This document shows positions 49,927-57,341 of a stretch of 64,000 nucleotides of DNA, one piece after another. Position 1 is the first letter of the stretch. Every line of letters begins with the position of its first letter. The stretch is from Pseudoxanthomonas sp. SE1. Lineage in GTDB: Bacteria; Pseudomonadota; Gammaproteobacteria; Xanthomonadales; Xanthomonadaceae. The position numbers and the translations under genes were made by a program. Location: positions 1,975,001 to 2,039,000 of the forward strand of contig NZ_CP113783.1 in assembly GCF_029542205.1 (NCBI RefSeq), in the 5' to 3' direction. The notes under the pieces are model-generated. The model had not been told where the DNA came from and did not search any database. It worked only from the letters and a program-made list of their open reading frames with translations.

Positions 49927-51333
49927 TCAGATCGTGCGCGAAAAGCGGGGTGCGTCCGCGGCAGGTGCCGCCGGCAGGTAGCGGTCGAAGCACATCGCGA
50001 TCACCCGCAACAGCAACCGGCCCTTCGGCGTGGCCTGGAAACCGACCCGCGTGAAGGCCAGCAGGCCATCGTCGGCGAGGGCCTGCAGACGGGGCAGGGC
50101 ATCGGCGAAATAGTCGGTGAAGTCGATGCCGAAGCGTTTTCCGATGCGTGCGTAGTCCAGTCGTCCATGGCACATCAGCTCCTGGATGACCTCGGCCCGC
50201 AGCACGTCATCGCGGTCCAGCGGCATGCCGCGCCAGACCGGCATCCGGCCATCGTCGATCGCACGCTCCCAACTGGCGATGTCGCGCGGGTTCTGGCTGA
50301 AGCTGTCGCCGATATGGCTGATCGCACTGACGCCCAGGCCGATCAGGTCGCTTTCCGCATGCGTGGTGTACCCCATGAAGTTCCGGTGCAGGTCGCCGCG
50401 CGCCTGTGCGAGCGCCAGCTCGTCGCCAGGCAGGGCGAAATGGTCCATGCCGATGTAGACGTAGCCCGCCGCAACCAGGCGTTCGATCGCGCATTGCAGC
50501 AGCGCCAGTTTGGTTTCGCGGTCCGGCAGGTCGTCCTCTGCGATGCGCTGCTGCGGCTTGAACAGCTGCGGCAGGTGGGCATAGCTGTACACCGCGATGC
50601 GGTCCGGGCGCGCATCGATCACGATGTCCAGCGTGCGCTCGAAACCTTCACGTGTCTGCTTCGGCAGGCCGTAGATCAGATCAATGTTGACCGACCGCAT
50701 GCCGTGCTCGCGGCACGCTGCGACGATGGCCAGCGTTTCCTCGACGCCCTGCACGCGGTTGACCGCCTTCTGCACCTTGGGGTCGAAGTCCTGTACCCCC
50801 AGGCTCGCGCGGTTGAAACCCACCCGCGCCAGTTCGCCGATGTCCTGCGGGGTGACGAAGCGCGGATCCAGTTCGATGGAGAAGTCCATCGTGCCGGCCG
50901 CGGCGAAGCTGAACTGGCTGCGCAACTCCGCCACGCAGTCGGCGATCTGCGACGGGGACAGGAAGTTCGGCGTGCCGCCGCCGAAATGCAGTTGCACCAC
51001 CGGGCGTCCGCTGTCGAAAAGCGGCGCCATGCGCGCGATCTCGCGGTACAGATAGTCCAGGTACAGTTCGCCACGCGCCTTGTCGCGCGTGATCACCCGG
51101 TTGCAGCCGCAGTAGAAACACGGGCTGGTGCAGAACGGGACATGCACGTACAGCGACAGCGGCCGCGCGTGGTCCTGCAGGTTGGTCGCACTGGCGTGCT
51201 CGCGAAGCTGCTCTGCGCCGAAGCGGGCGCTGAACTGGGGCGCCGTCGGGTACGAGGTATAGCGCGGCCCCGGCGTGTCGTAGCGCCGCAGCAGGTCCGC
51301 ATCGAACAGCGGGGAAGGGGAGACGATGCCCAT
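49927..51333 (-). CDS. hemN: Oxygen-independent coproporphyrinogen III dehydrogenase
   Basis: This radical-SAM enzyme converts coproporphyrinogen III to protoporphyrinogen IX without oxygen in heme synthesis. The 468-residue length fits HemN (about 457). The cluster motif reads CTSPCFYCGCNRVITRD (CxxxCxxC), and HFGGGTPNFL, SIELDPRF and GLPKQT are conserved. The ATG gives the family N-terminus (GIVSPSPLFDADLLRRYDTP). A perfect FNR-type box lies 36 bases upstream, so low-oxygen induction is expected. Confidence 0.95.
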   Translation of the reverse strand: MGIVSPSPLFDADLLRRYDTPGPRYTSYPTAPQFSARFGAEQLREHASATNLQDHARPLSLYVHVPFCTSPCFYCGCNRVITRDKARGELYLDYLYREIARMAPLFDSGRPVVQLHFGGGTPNFLSPSQIADCVAELRSQFSFAAAGTMDFSIELDPRFVTPQDIGELARVGFNRASLGVQDFDPKVQKAVNRVQGVEETLAIVAACREHGMRSVNIDLIYGLPKQTREGFERTLDIVIDARPDRIAVYSYAHLPQLFKPQQRIAEDDLPDRETKLALLQCAIERLVAAGYVYIGMDHFALPGDELALAQARGDLHRNFMGYTTHAESDLIGLGVSAISHIGDSFSQNPRDIASWERAIDDGRMPVWRGMPLDRDDVLRAEVIQELMCHGRLDYARIGKRFGIDFTDYFADALPRLQALADDGLLAFTRVGFQATPKGRLLLRVIAMCFDRYLPAAPAADAPRFSRTI

Positions 51334-51368
51334 GGCGCACAGGCTAGGGTCCACAGGCCGGCGCCGCA

Positions 51369-51382
51369 TTGATCGGGATCAA
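51369..51382. promoter_or_regulatory. FNR/Anr-type box upstream of hemN
   Basis: TTGATCGGGATCAA is a perfect TTGAT-N4-ATCAA dyad, the FNR/Anr consensus. Its centre is about 42 bases before the hemN ATG, and it overlaps the end of the upstream MFS gene. Confidence 0.8.
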
Positions 51383-52638
51383 TTGCCCCGAGGATCGTGG
51401 CCTGCTGCCTCCGGCGCATCCGGAATCTCCGGCAGCATTTCCAGCGCTGCAGGCGTGGTGCGCAGCATGGGGTGGAAGCGCGCCGGGTGCAGCAGCCGAT
51501 GCGCCTTGAACAGCCGCCGTCCGCCCGCCACCAGGGCCAGCAGCGCCAGCGTGGCCGCGAAGAACAGCGGCAGCGCCACCGGGCCGAACGCCTGCATCAG
51601 TACGCCCGCCGCGGCAGGCCCGATGGCGGCACCGACACCGTTGAGCAGGAGCAACGCGCTGCATCCGGCCAGCAGTTGGTCGGCCGGCAGCCGGTCCAGC
51701 AGGTGCGCGACCGCCAGCGGATACAGCGCGAATGCCAGGCCGCCGAACAGGAAGAACAGCGCATGCGCGCCGGCGTGTGCCTGCGTGTCGAAGCGCAGCG
51801 CCACCAGTGCCGTCGCGGCGCCGCATGCCGCCACCAGTGCCAGCGTGCTGCGCCTGTCGCCCCGGTCTGAGAGACGGCCAATCGGCAACTGCAGCGCGGC
51901 ACCGCCGACGATGGTCGCCGCCATGAATGTGCCGATGCCCGCGCGATCCAGCCCGAGCGATGCGGCATATACCGCGCCCATGCCCCAGAAGGCCCCCAGC
52001 GCGAGGCCCGCGAGCAGCGCGCCCGCCGCGGCGCTTGGTGCGGCGCGGCAGATCTGCAGCAGATGGACCTTCGGTGCCACGGTCATCACCGGCGGCGTCA
52101 GCCGCGTGGCGCTGACGGGGAGGATGGCTAGCGCGAACAGGATCGCCACCACGCTGAACAGTACCGGGCTGCGCGGCGGCTGCAGGTCCAGCAGCAACTG
52201 GCCCGCGGCCAATGCCAGCAGGGACACCACCATGTACACCCCGAACACGCGGCTGCGATGTTCCGGCGCGGCCTGTGCGTTCAACCAGCTCTCGATCACC
52301 GTGCACAACCCGACCAGCGCCATGCCGGTGACCACGCGCAACAGCATCCAGCCCACCGGTTCCACCCAAAGCGGATAGACGAGCACTGCGGCTGCCGCGA
52401 GCGCGGCGTGGAAGGCGAACGCACGGATGTGGCCCACGCGCCGGATCAGTGGCGGCGCCGTGAACGTGCCCAGGAAGAAGCCGGCGAAATACCCCGACAT
52501 CACCAGCCCGGTCGTGCGCTCGCCCCAACCTTCCACCTGGCTGCGCACGGCCAGCAGCGTGCCCAACAGTCCGTTGCCGCCCAGCAGCAACGCGACGCTG
52601 GCGAGCAGGGCGGTAAGGGGAAGCAGGATGCGGAACAC
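51379..52638 (-). CDS. MFS transporter
   Basis: The 419-residue protein has about twelve membrane helices and the major-facilitator pattern, including ATIVGGAALQLPIGRLSDRG with the loop-8/9 signature. It resembles the YcaD/UMF-type MFS group. No substrate can be assigned. The GTG (VFRILLPLTALL) was chosen as the start immediately before the first helix. Longer in-frame extensions consist of Arg-rich non-conserved sequence and overlap the divergent fdhF-like gene region. Confidence 0.8.
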   Translation of the reverse strand: MFRILLPLTALLASVALLLGGNGLLGTLLAVRSQVEGWGERTTGLVMSGYFAGFFLGTFTAPPLIRRVGHIRAFAFHAALAAAAVLVYPLWVEPVGWMLLRVVTGMALVGLCTVIESWLNAQAAPEHRSRVFGVYMVVSLLALAAGQLLLDLQPPRSPVLFSVVAILFALAILPVSATRLTPPVMTVAPKVHLLQICRAAPSAAAGALLAGLALGAFWGMGAVYAASLGLDRAGIGTFMAATIVGGAALQLPIGRLSDRGDRRSTLALVAACGAATALVALRFDTQAHAGAHALFFLFGGLAFALYPLAVAHLLDRLPADQLLAGCSALLLLNGVGAAIGPAAAGVLMQAFGPVALPLFFAATLALLALVAGGRRLFKAHRLLHPARFHPMLRTTPAALEMLPEIPDAPEAAGHDPRGN

Positions 52639-52808
52639 AGGACGCGCGCGGTACCGGGGAGGTGGTGCCCTGCATGCTAGCAACCCGATGCTGAGCGTCC
52701 GTTTCACACGCCTGCATCCCGCGCTGCGGGCGTCATGTCCATGTCGCGCGATGCCATCGGGTATCCTGCCCAGGTACCGTCTGCGGCACGACATGGGCAG
52801 GTTCTTCG

Positions 52809-53393
52809 ATGAGTGAACGCAAGGTCCCGGGCATCGACGACTACGACGGCGCCGCCGGTGGCTGGGGGGCACTCGCCGCCGTGGCGCGCGCGGTGAAAGG
52901 GCAGATGGCGATCGGTCGAGAGACCTCGGCCCTGCGCCGCGTCAACCAGCCCACTGGCTTCGACTGTCCCGGCTGCGCCTGGCCCGATCCGCGCCACACG
53001 TCGTCCTTCGAGTTCTGCGAGAACGGTGCCAAGGCGGTGTCGTGGGAGGCCACGGGCAAGCGCGCGACACCGGAGTTCTTCGCACGGCACACCCTGTCCG
53101 AACTGTGGGAATGGAGCGACCACGCGCTGGAAGACGAAGGCCGGCTGACGCAGCCGATGGCCTACGATGCGGATGCGGACCGCTATGTGCCGATCCGCTG
53201 GGACGAGGCATTCGCGCGCATCGGCCAGGCGCTGCAAGCGCTGCCGCATCCCGACATGGCCGAGTTCTACACCTCCGGCCGCACGTCGAACGAAGCCGCC
53301 TTCCTCTACCAGCTGATGGTGCGCGAATACGGCACCAACAACTTCCCCGATTGTTCGAACATGGCCAGGTTTGCCCAACGCCCAAAAATGTAA
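52809..53393 (+). pseudogene. Truncated FdhF/YdeP-type molybdopterin oxidoreductase
   Basis: The first ~185 residues match the N-terminus of formate-dehydrogenase-alpha-like YdeP proteins (family length about 770). They include the Cys pair [31 protein letters not shown] and [20 protein letters not shown]. After DCSNM the frame runs into about nine unrelated residues and a stop. The rest of the gene is not in the window. The break at about 53,363 marks the left end of the mercury island, so the gene is inactivated by insertion. Confidence 0.88.
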
Positions 53394-53783
53394 AGTTCGC
53401 AAAGCCCGCCGGAGAATCAGGCTTTCGCCGCCCACCCCGACGCAGTTGACCAATATCGCTATGGCGTGGACGACATAGCGTCTGCAGGCGGTTGGTCGAT
53501 CGCTCGGAAAAGGAGCACCCGGGCCGCCTGACCCCGGAGCTGCTGGCACACATCCGCGGCCGGTTCCGTTCGGCAACATCAACTTCAGCGACACTCTCCG
53601 CTGGAGAGGTCATCGCCGGGGAGATGACGATGTCACCGGAGCGAAGGGGGCAACGGACGGACGCGGCCACTGCCCAAGCACTCACCGCCGCGGATGGCGC
53701 GTGGCCTTGCTTGCTTGCCACGAACCCGATGCGCTGCACGACACACATCAGATTGGCTTCAGCACCTTGCGTCGTTCGGGGCG
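53364..53783. other. Island left edge, no supported gene
   Basis: This 420-bp stretch directly follows the fdhF break. Short open frames exist on both strands but none has family similarity or a clean start. A segment around 53,530-53,610 reads LTPELLAHI, then after a frame change PFGNINFSDTLRW. This faintly recalls the C-terminus of a Tn3-family transposase, but it is too weak to name. I saw no complete inverted repeat or target-site duplication. Confidence 0.4.
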
Positions 53784-53957
53784 CTAAGGCGCTCTCCGGA
53801 GCAGGTCGTAGATGGCGATGATCGTGCTGCCCACGCCGAGCGAGAACCAAAACACCGAGAAGTGATACTGCGGCAGCGCAGGTTCGATGATGAGGATAAG
53901 CCCAATGGCGAGTAGGGCGTATACGGAAAGAGGCTTTCGCCGCAACCGGTCGCGCAT
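53784..53957 (-). CDS. 57-residue two-helix membrane protein behind the merA fragment
   Basis: This short gene starts at an ATG with AGGGAG six bases upstream, 12 bases after the stop of a merA C-terminal fragment. The product has a basic start (MRDRLRRKPL), a first helix (about residues 11-27), the link EPALPQYH and a second helix (about 31-52), ending DLLRRAP. The family is unknown. The position behind merA suggests a former accessory membrane component of a mer operon. Good ribosome-binding site and clean topology argue that it is a real gene. Confidence 0.6.
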   Translation of the reverse strand: MRDRLRRKPLSVYALLAIGLILIIEPALPQYHFSVFWFSLGVGSTIIAIYDLLRRAP

Positions 53958-53969
53958 GTCGATCTCCCT

Positions 53970-54044
53970 TCAGCCCGCACAGCAAGAAAGCTGCTTGATG
54001 TCCTTGACGAAGGTTTGTGCGGCAAGCTTCAGCCCCTCGACAGT
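53970..54044 (-). pseudogene. merA C-terminal fragment (24 codons)
   Basis: On the minus strand the frame reads [19 protein letters not shown] followed by SCCAG and a stop. This is the end of mercuric reductase including the vicinal Cys-Cys that delivers Hg(II). It differs at two positions from the same segment of the merA at the right end of the window, so it derives from a distinct mer operon. Upstream it is fused to an unrelated coiled-coil gene fragment. Confidence 0.85.
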
Positions 54045-54340
54045 TCCTGCACCTGGTGCTCGTGTCGACGCTGCTCCTGCTCGCGCTGCTCTTTCACCAA
54101 GGTCCGGTAATGCTCCAGCGCCTCGCGGGCGTGGGCGTGCTTTTCTTCCAGCGATTGCACATGGGCTTCGTGCTCGGCCAGGCGCGCGGTCAGCCCAGTG
54201 ATGCGCTCGCCGAGCTGGGCGATCTCGGTGACCCGCTCCGCTAGCGCCTGCCGGGTGGCAGCGTGCGCTGTCCTTTCGTCGTGCAGCGCGGTTTCGGTGT
54301 GCTGAAGGCGACGATCGACACGGCGGTGGCGGGTGAAGGC
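54029..54340 (-). pseudogene. Fragment of a KfrA-like coiled-coil DNA-binding protein
   Basis: About 85 residues of near-continuous coiled coil are seen (HDERTAHAATRQALAERVTE; LTARLAEHEAHVQSLEEKHA; REALEHYRTLVKEQREQEQR). This resembles the coil of KfrA-type proteins found on plasmids and integrative elements. The N-terminal DNA-binding part is replaced by sequence antisense to a transposase fragment. The C-terminus is cut at the junction with the merA fragment. Confidence 0.5.
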
Positions 54341-54707
54341 GGTGAAGCCGGCGGAGTTCGAGCGGGTGATCGTGGACACTACGGTACAAGAAAAGGCGAT
54401 TGCGCATCCGACCGACTCGCGGTTGTTGGAGGTGGCGCGCTATCAGGTGGTGAAGGCAGCGAAACGAGCCGGGATCGAGCTTAAACAAACTTTCGCCAAA
54501 GAGGGCAAGTCGCTCCGGCGCAAGGCTGGGGGCTACGCGCACGCCAAGCTGTACAAGCGCTTGCGGCGCGTGGTGAAGCGTCAGCGCACCATTCTGGGAA
54601 TCGTGCTGCGCGTGGTGCGGCGCAAGCTCGATGCGGGTGTTGGCGCAGATGCCGTGGTCCTGTCCAGGCTTAACATCTACTACCGGCGTAGAGTGAATTC
54701 TGCATAG
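54333..54707 (+). pseudogene. IS5-type transposase fragment
   Basis: The translated segment KPAEFERVIVDTTVQEKAIA, then HPTDSRLLEVARYQVVKAAK and YAHAKLYKRLRRVVKRQRT, is the central part of an IS5-superfamily transposase. It begins just before the first catalytic DTTVQ Asp region. Both the N-terminal domain and the C-terminal Asp/Glu region are missing. No terminal inverted repeats were found. It interrupts the KfrA-like gene. Confidence 0.75.
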
Positions 54708-54815
54708 GCAACCCTTCAGCCTGGCGGATCAGAAACAGCCGCTTCAACGATCACCGCGGCGACGCGTTCCGGTCCTTCCGCTGAACGGCGATGAGCCGAG
54801 TCCCCCATGGGGACC

Positions 54816-54846
54816 TTGACTCCGTATGCGCATACGGTACTAGCAT
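54816..54846 (+). promoter_or_regulatory. MerR-type operator/promoter 1
   Basis: TTGACT (-35) and TAGCAT (-10) are separated by a 19-bp spacer that contains the perfect 16-bp palindrome CCGTATGCGCATACGG. The TCCGTAT-N4-ATACGG arrangement copies the mer operator (TCCGTAC-N4-GTACGGA) in arm length and position. A 19-bp spacer is the hallmark of MerR-activated promoters. A second palindrome, CTAGCATGCTAG, overlaps the -10. It drives the first of two paralogous genes. Confidence 0.82.
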
Positions 54847-54875
54847 GCTAGCCGGCTTTCTCGCACGAGGTGGAC

Positions 54876-55589
54876 GTGACCGCTTGGATTGGCTTGTATC
54901 GGGTTCCTCTGACTTGCGCGGCCGTACCGGAGATCGCTTGCGGTTGCCTTTCCAAGCCGTTGCTCCAGCGCTTGGAGGACGACCCGGATGTCGACACCAC
55001 ATGGATACACCGCACGGGTGGCTTGATCGCCGTGCAGTGGCGCCAGCCGGTCCCGCTTGGTCAGCAACTGGCTCCGGTTGCGCAAGCACTTGGCGACGGC
55101 ACAGCCACGGGGATGCCCCCCGAAGCCACGTCGGCTCTGCTGGGAACACTCGGGGATTCCGGGCAGTGGTACAGCCGCTGCACAGTGGACCGATTGAGCG
55201 AGGAAGAGGCGGGCGTGCTCGCCTCGCGGCTGGTCGAGCACTTGGTCGACGCGCGTATCCCGACGCCTGATGGAGCCGCCCTCCGCTCGGACCTTGAGGC
55301 AGTCCTCCGGGATGTGCTCGTTACACAAGACGATATTCCTCTCGGCGTCCGACTGCAGCGCTTGCTCGAATCCGCACGGGGCGTACTTCGCAAACATCTC
55401 GATGCACCCAGCTTCCGAATGTGCGAACCCTTCCTGAGTACTATCGCGCTGTTGCCCACGAACGTGGGACAAGCAGAGCCCGGCTTTCTCGGCGGGATTG
55501 ACTCCGTACTCGGGTACGGGGTTACAAAGGCGTTCGACCCCGTATTCCGAATGGCGTTGGGGCGTCGACCAGCAGCTTTCCACATCTAA
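54876..55589 (+). CDS. Unrecognised protein with Cys-x7-Cys-Gly domain, MerR-promoter controlled (paralogue A)
   Basis: I do not recognise the family. The 237-residue product opens with RVPLTCAAVPEIACGCLSKP, with Cys14, Cys22 and Cys24. Then comes LEDDPDVDTTWIHRTGGLIA, which has the strand-helix-strand look of an HMA-like metal-binding fold, followed by a helical second domain (GQWYSRCTVDRLSEEEAGVL). Paralogue B downstream has the same order. There is no signal peptide, so A may be cytosolic or 5'-truncated. The GTG with GAGG five bases before it was chosen; another GTG lies two codons earlier. The last ~30 residues read through the second mer operator. A role in mercury handling is inferred. 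Confidence 0.7.
   Translation: MTAWIGLYRVPLTCAAVPEIACGCLSKPLLQRLEDDPDVDTTWIHRTGGLIAVQWRQPVPLGQQLAPVAQALGDGTATGMPPEATSALLGTLGDSGQWYSRCTVDRLSEEEAGVLASRLVEHLVDARIPTPDGAALRSDLEAVLRDVLVTQDDIPLGVRLQRLLESARGVLRKHLDAPSFRMCEPFLSTIALLPTNVGQAEPGFLGGIDSVLGYGVTKAFDPVFRMALGRRPAAFHI
55498..55528 (+). promoter_or_regulatory. MerR-type operator/promoter 2
   Basis: TTGACT and TACAAA flank a 19-bp spacer carrying TCCGTAC-TCGG-GTACGGG, essentially the classical mer operator. It lies inside the 3' end of paralogue A and about 85 bases upstream of paralogue B, so B and merP can be induced independently of A. Confidence 0.87.
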
Positions 55590-55611
55590 ATCCCATTCGA
55601 GGCACCCAACA

Positions 55612-56292
55612 ATGATGATGTTCCGATCCACGCTTCAGGCCGCGTGCGTCAGCATGGCGCTGAGTGCGCTCGGCAGCGCTTCAACCGCGATGGCAGGCGA
55701 GATGCCAAGGGCTGCCGCAAACGCGTTCTATGAAGTACCCCTGCGGTGCCCGTCGGCGCCACAGATCGCTTGCGGCGGGAAGGTGAAGCCCGTTCTGAGA
55801 GCGCTCGAGAACCAGCCTTCGGTAGCGGAGGCATGGGTTGATCGCACAGGGACCATCGTGGCCGCGGTCTGGAAGAGCGGCAGCGATAGTGTGCAGCGCG
55901 ACGCCGCGGTTGAGGAAGTTGCCTCGATTCATGACCTGCGATTCCGGCGGCTTGGTGGTTCGCGCGCCCGTGCGCTTCAGGAGAGTTTCCAGACACGCGA
56001 CGGTTGGTACAATAAAATGACGGCCGACGAACTCAGCAACGATGAGGCGCGCTTTATCGCCCAGCGCCTCACGCGACGTCTGGTTGCCCACGCCCCTTCC
56101 GCCGCGTCGAAGGCCGCCACTGTAGTGGATGCGATCGAGCCGCAACTTCGCCAGGACCTCGTTGGGCAATCTGTTGGCACTCGCAGTGAGCGATTGATCG
56201 GCGCCGTCAGCCCCTTGCTCGATGAGAATGAACTGCGTGCGTTCGCGGATGCACTCAAACTTGGCACCCGACCGCTCAAAGGTGAAGAGTAG
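55612..56292 (+). CDS. Exported protein with Cys-x7-Cys-Gly domain, MerR-promoter controlled (paralogue B)
   Basis: The 226-residue product has a signal peptide (cleavage after STAMA, residue 28) and is predicted to be periplasmic. The N-domain EVPLRCPSAPQIACGGKVKP carries Cys46 and Cys54, continuing LRALENQPSVAEAWVDRTGT. A helical domain GWYNKMTADELSNDEARFIA follows. The same motif order occurs in paralogue A. No known family is recognised; an HMA-like metal-binding first domain is inferred from spacing and from merP 64 bases downstream. GAGG precedes three adjacent ATG codons, and the first was used. Confidence 0.75.
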   Translation: MMMFRSTLQAACVSMALSALGSASTAMAGEMPRAAANAFYEVPLRCPSAPQIACGGKVKPVLRALENQPSVAEAWVDRTGTIVAAVWKSGSDSVQRDAAVEEVASIHDLRFRRLGGSRARALQESFQTRDGWYNKMTADELSNDEARFIAQRLTRRLVAHAPSAASKAATVVDAIEPQLRQDLVGQSVGTRSERLIGAVSPLLDENELRAFADALKLGTRPLKGEE

Positions 56293-56356
56293 TCCTGATT
56301 CCGACGCCGCTTGAACCTTCTGCTCGACTGCTCACACGTCCCTGAGGATCGTCCCC

Positions 56357-56632
56357 ATGAAAAAGTACGTTGCCGTGCTGTCAATGACTCTCGCTCTCTC
56401 CTCGCCGGGTTGGGCTGCCACCCGGACCACGACCTTGGTCGTTGATGACATGACGTGCTCAACGTGCCCCGTCACGATCAAGAAGGTTCTAAACCGGATT
56501 GCCGGCGTACAAAAGATCGACTTTCGCGTAGAAGCCAAGGAAGTCCAAGTGTCGTTCGACGATGCCAAGACTACGGTTTCAGCGCTCATCAAAGCCACCG
56601 CGGATGCGGGTTACCCGTCGCGCGTCAAGTAA
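56357..56632 (+). CDS. merP: Periplasmic mercury-binding protein MerP
   Basis: MerP binds Hg(II) in the periplasm and passes it to a membrane transporter. The 91-residue protein has a signal peptide (cleavage near GWA) and the HMA motif VVDDMTCSTCPVTIKK with Cys34 and Cys37. A normal MerP end follows (TVSALIKATADAGYPSRVK). GAGGA precedes the ATG. It sits behind paralogue B instead of behind merT; no merT is present nearby. Expression is probably from MerR-type promoter 2. Confidence 0.93.
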   Translation: MKKYVAVLSMTLALSSPGWAATRTTTLVVDDMTCSTCPVTIKKVLNRIAGVQKIDFRVEAKEVQVSFDDAKTTVSALIKATADAGYPSRVK

Positions 56633-56861
56633 CCTTTCCCTGTTGACAAGTGGTGCTAACGCTCGCGCTCGATCCGTTGAGTGTGTCGTTGGCACCCCAG
56701 TTCGGCTGAAAACGGCCAAGCCGCGCCGGGGCATTTGCCAGTCGCCGCTGTCCCCGCAGCCGCGGTAGCGATCCGTCCGGCGAAGCGGGCATCTACCTCA
56801 TCGCCTGGGAAGCGAGCTCTGTTCAGCCGGGCCAGGTAGCGGCTGCACTTCAAGCTCAAGC
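56633..56861. other. Non-coding stretch after merP
   Basis: About 230 bp with no supported gene. A TTGACA hexamer occurs just after merP, but no matching -10 or downstream start follows. Confidence 0.4.
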
Positions 56862-57095
56862 GAGCCGCGCGCTCTCGCGAAGGCGGCGTCGGCGCTGGCC
56901 CGCGCCCGTCGCGCCGTGGTCAGACGCGGCGACCGGTCCACTAGGAGGACCGCGATCACCCAGCCCGAACTGGCCGCACTGCTCGCCACCTGCGATGCCA
57001 CGCTTACCGGGGTGCACGAGCGCGCGCTGCTGCTGTCCGCGTTCGCCAGCGGCGGGCACCGACGCGGTGAATTGGCCGCCGCGGACATGAGCGAT
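56862..57095 (+). pseudogene. Tyrosine recombinase (integrase) fragment
   Basis: The frame reads LARARRAVVRRGDRSTRRTA, then ITQPELAALLATCDATLTGV and HERALLLSAFASGGHRRGEL. This is the junction of the core-binding and catalytic domains of a phage-type integrase, ending near the first catalytic Arg. The remainder is missing, and the frame soon runs antisense to the flavoprotein fragment. It is a remnant of the element that carried part of the island. Confidence 0.65.
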
Positions 57096-57151
57096 CTGTG
57101 TCGGTTTGGCGAGCGCGCGTTCACGTTGCGGGCCCGGTCGACACTCGACGT

Positions 57152-57330
57152 CACTTCGAGGAGCATTGTTTTGGCGTCGCACCCGCGCAAGGCGCACGTG
57201 TCGCCATAACGCAAGCTATCGATCACGGCGACCTTGCAGCCTGCCGCCGCAGCCATGCCGGCGACGCCCTAACGCCGGCACCGGTACCGGCGCCGATCAG
57301 GATCCGGTCGCATAGCTGTGGCGGCTGCAT
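57152..57330 (-). pseudogene. Broken glutathione-reductase-like (MerK-like) N-terminus
   Basis: An ATG with GGAG upstream, 11 bases after the hemoglobin stop, opens RILIGAGTGAGV (FAD-binding motif). After a frame change the homology goes on as AAAAGCKVAVIDSLRYGDTC and ALRGCDAKTMLLEV, the redox-active CxxxxC region of pyridine-nucleotide disulfide reductases. The sequence ends where the integrase fragment begins. Glutathione-reductase-like MerK genes are known in some mer operons, so this is probably a decayed one. It is frameshifted and truncated. Confidence 0.65.
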
Positions 57331-57341
57331 GCCATGCTCCA

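Noticed and set aside
53530..53610. Possible Tn3-family transposase C-terminus
   Set aside because: The resemblance (ELLAHI, then NINFSD and RW in another frame) is too short and frame-broken to support a call.
54029..54542. Longer minus-strand protein joining the coiled coil and the merA tail
   Set aside because: The two lie in different frames, and the upstream part is antisense to a transposase fragment, so they are separate remnants.
55530..55565. Third mer-like dyad after operator 2
   Set aside because: CCGTATTCCGAATGG has only one good half-site, no matching -10 and no gene start placed to use it.
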